A stretch of 64,000 nucleotides of DNA, taken from Simplicispira hankyongi. Its GTDB lineage: Bacteria; Pseudomonadota; Gammaproteobacteria; Burkholderiales; Burkholderiaceae_C. Each line of letters opens with the position of its first letter. The stretch's first letter is position 1. A program made the translations under genes and the position numbers. Of this stretch, positions 60,607 to 64,000 are shown piece after piece. Location of the stretch: positions 36,447 through 100,446 of the forward strand of contig NZ_QXJC01000008.1 in NCBI RefSeq assembly GCF_003570885.1, given 5' to 3'. The notes beneath the pieces are model-generated. The model saw nothing but the letters and a program-made list of their open reading frames with translations. It did not search any database and was not told the DNA's origin.

Positions 60607-60673
60607 GAAAATTTTCAATATTTTTAGGCCCTACCGCATATGGGCAAATGATTTATAGCTATTTAAATAATAG
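60607..60673. repeat. Dispersed imperfect palindrome, copy G (degenerate)
   Basis: Contains AATATTTTTAGGCCCTACCG, then ATTTATAGCTATTTAAATAA, keeping the GGCC-CTA-GC pattern and the TAGCTAT end of the family. It is most like copy A (both have ATATTTTTGGCC at the left) and is decayed. It lies in the motA/fliC divergent region. Confidence 0.5.
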
Positions 60674-60742
60674 CATTTCTATCCCGACTTCGCACGCACC
60701 TAGCCTGCAAATCCCAAAACGAACAAAAAGTTACGTCGCCCC

Positions 60743-60770
60743 TAAAGTTTGTTGCATAGGGGTCCGATAA
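60743..60770 (+). promoter_or_regulatory. Sigma-28 promoter of the first flagellin gene
   Basis: TAAAGTTT at 60743-60750 is an exact match to the FliA -35 half, and TCCGATAA at 60763-60770 differs from GCCGATAA by one base. The spacer is 12 bp rather than 11. Transcription would begin near 60778 and leave a ~140-nt leader before the AAGGAG-type Shine-Dalgarno at 60903. Confidence 0.72.
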
Positions 60771-60916
60771 CACATTCAACAGGGAATTCAAGCCCTGTAC
60801 CTCACAGCAGCGGCAAGCAAGGCTTGGGCTGTCACGGGTTGGGCTGCCGGCATGCGCTGGCATTTTGATCGCGGTAGCAATGCCGCACGTTCGGATTTAC
60901 ACAAGGAGCTAGCACC

Positions 60917-62332
60917 ATGGCATCCATTATCAATACCAATGTCCAGTCGCTCAATGCGCAGCGCAATCTGAGCACTTCGCAAAACTCGCTGGCCACGTCC
61001 ATGCAGCGCTTGTCTTCGGGCCTGCGCATCAACAGTGCCAAGGATGACGCCGCGGGCTTGGCCATCTCTGAGCGCATGACTTCCCAGATCCGTGGCTTGA
61101 CCGTTGCAGCGCGCAACGCCAACGATGGCGTGTCGCTGGCGCAGACGGCGGAAGGCGCGATGGCCAGCGTTGGCGACAACCTGCAGCGCATGCGCGAACT
61201 GGCGGTGCAATCGGCCAACGCCACCAACAGCAGCTCCGACCGTGCTGCCCTGCAACAGGAAGTGTCGCAGTTGTCCTCGGAAATTGACCGCGTCGCCACG
61301 CAGACGGACTTCAACGGCACCAAACTGCTCGATGGCACGTTCTCGGCCCAGCAGTTCCAGGTGGGCGCCAATGCGGGCCAGACCATCACCATTAGTTCTA
61401 TTGCCAGCGCACGCACCAGTGCACTGGGCAAATTTCAAGGCATCAACCTGGTGAACCAAAGCATTGGCGTGGCCAGCGATACGGCTGGGGCTGCGACGGT
61501 CACCATTGGCAGTGGCTCTCCCATTTCTTTGGGCACGATTGCCAACGATGCCAAGGCGATTTCCGCCGCCATCAATGCGCAGGGTATTTCGGGTATGTCG
61601 GCTTCGGCCAATGCCACGTCGGTTGCCTCGGTGGCAACGGCAGCGGCGGGTGGTATCACGGCTGGCAACGTCACCATCGGTATCAATGGCACCAACCTCA
61701 CGGTAGCAGCCGGTACCAATGCAGGAACCAACCGTGCCAATGCGCTGGCGGCGATCAATGGCGTCTCGTCGGTAACGGGGGTGGTTGCCACCGACGATGG
61801 TTCTGGCCTCACGCTCACGGCAGCCGATGGCCGCAACATCACCACCACGTATACCGATACGGGGACCACTGGCGCCACCATGGCCAACTTTGGCCTGGCC
61901 GCCGCTGCAACGACCGGAGCCACGATCAATATTGCCTACACAGCCAACGGAGCTACGGGCAACGTGGTATTCGCCGGTGTCATGGGGGCTTCTTCCACGG
62001 CGATTGGGAGCCAGGGGACGGCGGTGTCGGCGCTTGATATCTCCACGGTGGCGGGTGCGAACACGGCGCTCACGGCCATTGATGCGGCGCTCAACACCAT
62101 CAACTCCAGCCGCGCGGCGCTGGGTGCGATTCAGAACCGCTTCAGCTCGACCATCAACAACCTGTCGGCCACCAACGAGAACCTGACCGCTTCGCGCAGC
62201 CGCATTACGGATGCCGACTTTGCCGCGGAAACGGCCAACCTGAGCCGCTCGCAGATTCTGCAGCAGGCCGGCACCGCCATGGTGGCTCAGGCCAACCAGT
62301 TGCCGCAGGGCGTTCTGGCACTGCTGCGCTGA
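60917..62332 (+). CDS. fliC: Flagellin (copy 1)
   Basis: The 471-residue filament subunit has conserved N-terminal D0/D1 ([51 protein letters not shown]) and C-terminal [43 protein letters not shown] variable Ala/Thr/Gly-rich middle (~170-385) is exposed on the filament surface. It is driven by a sigma-28 promoter 146 bp upstream, has an AGGAG Shine-Dalgarno, and is followed by a strong terminator. A second near-identical copy starts 276 bp downstream. Exported by the flagellar type III apparatus with FlgM release. Confidence 0.97.
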   Translation: MASIINTNVQSLNAQRNLSTSQNSLATSMQRLSSGLRINSAKDDAAGLAISERMTSQIRGLTVAARNANDGVSLAQTAEGAMASVGDNLQRMRELAVQSANATNSSSDRAALQQEVSQLSSEIDRVATQTDFNGTKLLDGTFSAQQFQVGANAGQTITISSIASARTSALGKFQGINLVNQSIGVASDTAGAATVTIGSGSPISLGTIANDAKAISAAINAQGISGMSASANATSVASVATAAAGGITAGNVTIGINGTNLTVAAGTNAGTNRANALAAINGVSSVTGVVATDDGSGLTLTAADGRNITTTYTDTGTTGATMANFGLAAAATTGATINIAYTANGATGNVVFAGVMGASSTAIGSQGTAVSALDISTVAGANTALTAIDAALNTINSSRAALGAIQNRFSSTINNLSATNENLTASRSRITDADFAAETANLSRSQILQQAGTAMVAQANQLPQGVLALLR

Positions 62333-62379
62333 TCAGCGTGGCGGAGTAACGGCTGGCAGGGCCGGTCGATTGTTGAATC

Positions 62380-62415
62380 CGGTGCGGGGGTCCATGCGGC
62401 CCCCGCACCGTTTTT
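62380..62415 (+). terminator. Strong rho-independent terminator after the first flagellin
   Basis: A 10-bp perfect stem CGGTGCGGGG (62380-62389) and CCCCGCACCG (62401-62410) with an 11-nt loop is followed by TTTTT at 62411-62415. It lies 48 bp after the flagellin stop codon, so read-through into the second flagellin gene should be low. Confidence 0.9.
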
Positions 62416-62607
62416 GCTTGATAGTCTGAGAAAGGTGCCAATCCAGTGTTTTATGGCGGCTTTGTCGGCCGCAGGGCTCTCCAGAATAAAGGTCCAAGGG
62501 ATCAGGGCGTGTGCGCTTGCCGTCCCGAAACCCAAGAGCACTGAAAGCAACCCCCTTTGTTTGCTGACCGTGCGTTGATTTACAGCTTTATTTCAGGAGC
62601 TATCGCC

Positions 62608-64000
62608 ATGGCATCCACTATCAACACCAACATCCAGTCGCTCAATGCGCAGCGCAATCTGAGCAGTTCGCAAAACTCGCTGGCCACGTCCATGCAGCGC
62701 TTGTCTTCGGGCCTGCGCATCAACAGTGCCAAGGATGACGCCGCGGGCTTGGCCATCTCTGAGCGCATGAACACGCAGATCCGCGGCTTGACCGTTGCAG
62801 CGCGCAACGCCAACGATGGCATCTCGCTGGCGCAGACGGCGGAAGGCGCGATGGCCAGCGTTACTGACAACCTGCAGCGCATGCGCGAACTGGCGGTGCA
62901 ATCGGCCAACGCCACCAACAGCAGCTCCGACCGTGCTGCCCTGCAACAGGAAGTGTCGCAGTTGTCCTCGGAAATTGACCGCGTCGCCACGCAGACGGAC
63001 TTCAACGGCACCAAACTGCTCGATGGCACGTTCTCGGCCCAGCAGTTCCAGGTGGGCGCCAATGCGGGCCAGACCATCACCATTAGTTCCATTGCCAGCG
63101 CACGCACCAGTGCACTGGGCAAATTTCAAGGCATCAACCTGGTGAACCAAAGCATTGGCGTGGCCAGCGATACGGCTGGGGCTGCGACGGTCACCATTGG
63201 CAGTGGCTCTCCCATTTCTTTGGGCACGATTGCCAACGATGCCAAGGCGATTTCCGCCGCCATCAATGCGCAGGGTATTTCGGGTATGTCGGCTTCGGCC
63301 AATGCCACGTCGGTTGCCTCGGTGGCAACGGCAGCGGCGGGTGGTATCACGGCTGGCAACGTCACCATCGGTATCAATGGCACCAACCTCACGGTAGCAG
63401 CCGGTACCAATGCAGGAACCAACCGTGCCAATGCGCTGGCGGCGATCAATGGCGTCTCGTCGGTAACGGGGGTGGTTGCCACCGACGATGGTTCTGGCCT
63501 CACGCTCACGGCAGCCGATGGCCGCAACATCACCACCACGTATACCGATACGGGGACCACTGGCGCCACCATGGCCAACTTTGGCCTGGCCGCCGCTGCA
63601 ACGACCGGAGCCACGATCAATATTGCCTACACAGCCAACGGAGCTACGGGCAACGTGGTATTCGCCGGTGTCATGGGGGCTTCTTCCACGGCGATTGGGA
63701 GCCAGGGGACGGCGGTGTCGGCGCTTGATATCTCCACGGTGGCGGGTGCGAACACGGCGCTCACGGCCATTGATGCGGCGCTCAACACCATCAACTCCAG
63801 CCGCGCGGCGCTGGGTGCGATTCAGAACCGCTTCAGCTCGACCATCAACAACCTGTCGGCCACCAACGAGAACCTGACCGCTTCGCGCAGCCGCATCATG
63901 GACGCCGACTTTGCCGCGGAAACGGCCAACCTGAGCCGCTCGCAGATTCTGCAGCAGGCCGGCACCGCCATGGTGGCTCAGGCCAACCAGTTGCCGCAAT
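62608..64000 (+). CDS. fliC: Flagellin (copy 2), truncated by window edge
   Basis: The first 464 codons of a second flagellin are present. It differs from copy 1 by a few residues near both ends (for example STINTNIQ versus SIINTNVQ at the start, and RIMDADF versus RITDADF). The ~800-bp central part (copy 1 positions 61400-62204) is base-for-base identical as far as I compared. It has an AGGAG Shine-Dalgarno, but no sigma-28-like promoter was found in the 192 bp between the terminator and its ATG. It may rely on another promoter or be expressed at a low level. Confidence 0.95.
   Translation, partial: MASTINTNIQSLNAQRNLSSSQNSLATSMQRLSSGLRINSAKDDAAGLAISERMNTQIRGLTVAARNANDGISLAQTAEGAMASVTDNLQRMRELAVQSANATNSSSDRAALQQEVSQLSSEIDRVATQTDFNGTKLLDGTFSAQQFQVGANAGQTITISSIASARTSALGKFQGINLVNQSIGVASDTAGAATVTIGSGSPISLGTIANDAKAISAAINAQGISGMSASANATSVASVATAAAGGITAGNVTIGINGTNLTVAAGTNAGTNRANALAAINGVSSVTGVVATDDGSGLTLTAADGRNITTTYTDTGTTGATMANFGLAAAATTGATINIAYTANGATGNVVFAGVMGASSTAIGSQGTAVSALDISTVAGANTALTAIDAALNTINSSRAALGAIQNRFSSTINNLSATNENLTASRSRIMDADFAAETANLSRSQILQQAGTAMVAQANQLPQ

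Larger units (their letters stand above)
60479..60916. other. Gene-free region between motA and the first flagellin gene
   Basis: The 438-bp divergent region contains a degenerate copy of the dispersed palindrome (60607-60673), AT-rich DNA around 60600-60690 and the sigma-28 flagellin promoter (60743-60770), then a ~140-nt flagellin leader. No credible reading frame is seen. A promoter for motA must lie within 60479-60700, but I could not identify a consensus. Confidence 0.6.

Noticed and set aside
62593..63999. 468-codon minus-strand frame opposite the second flagellin
   Set aside because: Antisense shadow of a flagellin with an Arg/Gly-rich composition; the matching frame is broken up opposite copy 1.

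Overview
The window is GC-rich, densely coded bacterial DNA. Gene content and gene order (FadD/PaaK-type CoA ligases, glyQS-gmhB, phhA/hppD, and a flgA / flgBCDEFGHIJKL / flhBAFG-fliA layout with motAB-cheYZ) point to a betaproteobacterium, most likely in the Comamonadaceae (Acidovorax relatives). This placement is inferred from gene content and recognised sequence style; no database search was run. I see no rRNA, tRNA, CRISPR array, phage or complete insertion sequence.

Positions 1-37 kb are housekeeping and metabolic genes in short operons. They are: a partial GST; an AidB-like acyl-CoA dehydrogenase overlapping a PaaX-family regulator; 5-formyl-THF cyclo-ligase head-to-head with a soluble lytic transglycosylase; a GST; a PaaK-like CoA ligase, MBL hydrolase, FadD and FFLEELY-motif protein; a membrane-anchored lipase-like hydrolase; phenylalanine hydroxylase and 4-HPP dioxygenase; a secreted lipase with its foldase; an Lrp regulator; a GNAT enzyme; corC-lnt; fabA-fabB; glyQ-glyS-(membrane protein)-gmhB-YgjP peptidase; a histidine phosphatase; a threonine dehydratase-like enzyme; a VOC protein with two tandem PhzF paralogues; and an aminotransferase, DMT exporter and LysE exporter divergent from a MocR regulator.

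Positions 37-64 kb are a large flagellar/motility island. An HDOD protein lies downstream of flgL. The hook-basal-body operon flgBCDEFGHIJKL runs leftward, divergent from flgA, flgM and a FlgN-like gene. Then fliA, flhG, flhF, flhA, flhB, cheZ, cheY, motB and motA all run leftward (transcribed motA to fliA). Two near-identical tandem flagellin genes run rightward; the second is cut by the window edge. Good sigma-28-type promoters precede flgM and the first flagellin. FlhG has lost its nucleotide-binding motifs.

The most unusual content is not a gene cluster but small repetitive DNA. A family of about 50-70 bp imperfect palindromes has seven copies here. Three of them lie inside reading frames and are translated: in a peptidase extension, a VOC protein and a MocR linker. 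There are also two MITE-like inverted-repeat elements that share internal modules, one with IS5-type ends and a CTAA target duplication. A third group is GC-rich repeats lying against gene 3' ends. Several genes also show a TANNNT box about 7 nt before the start codon with no Shine-Dalgarno, which suggests leaderless mRNAs.
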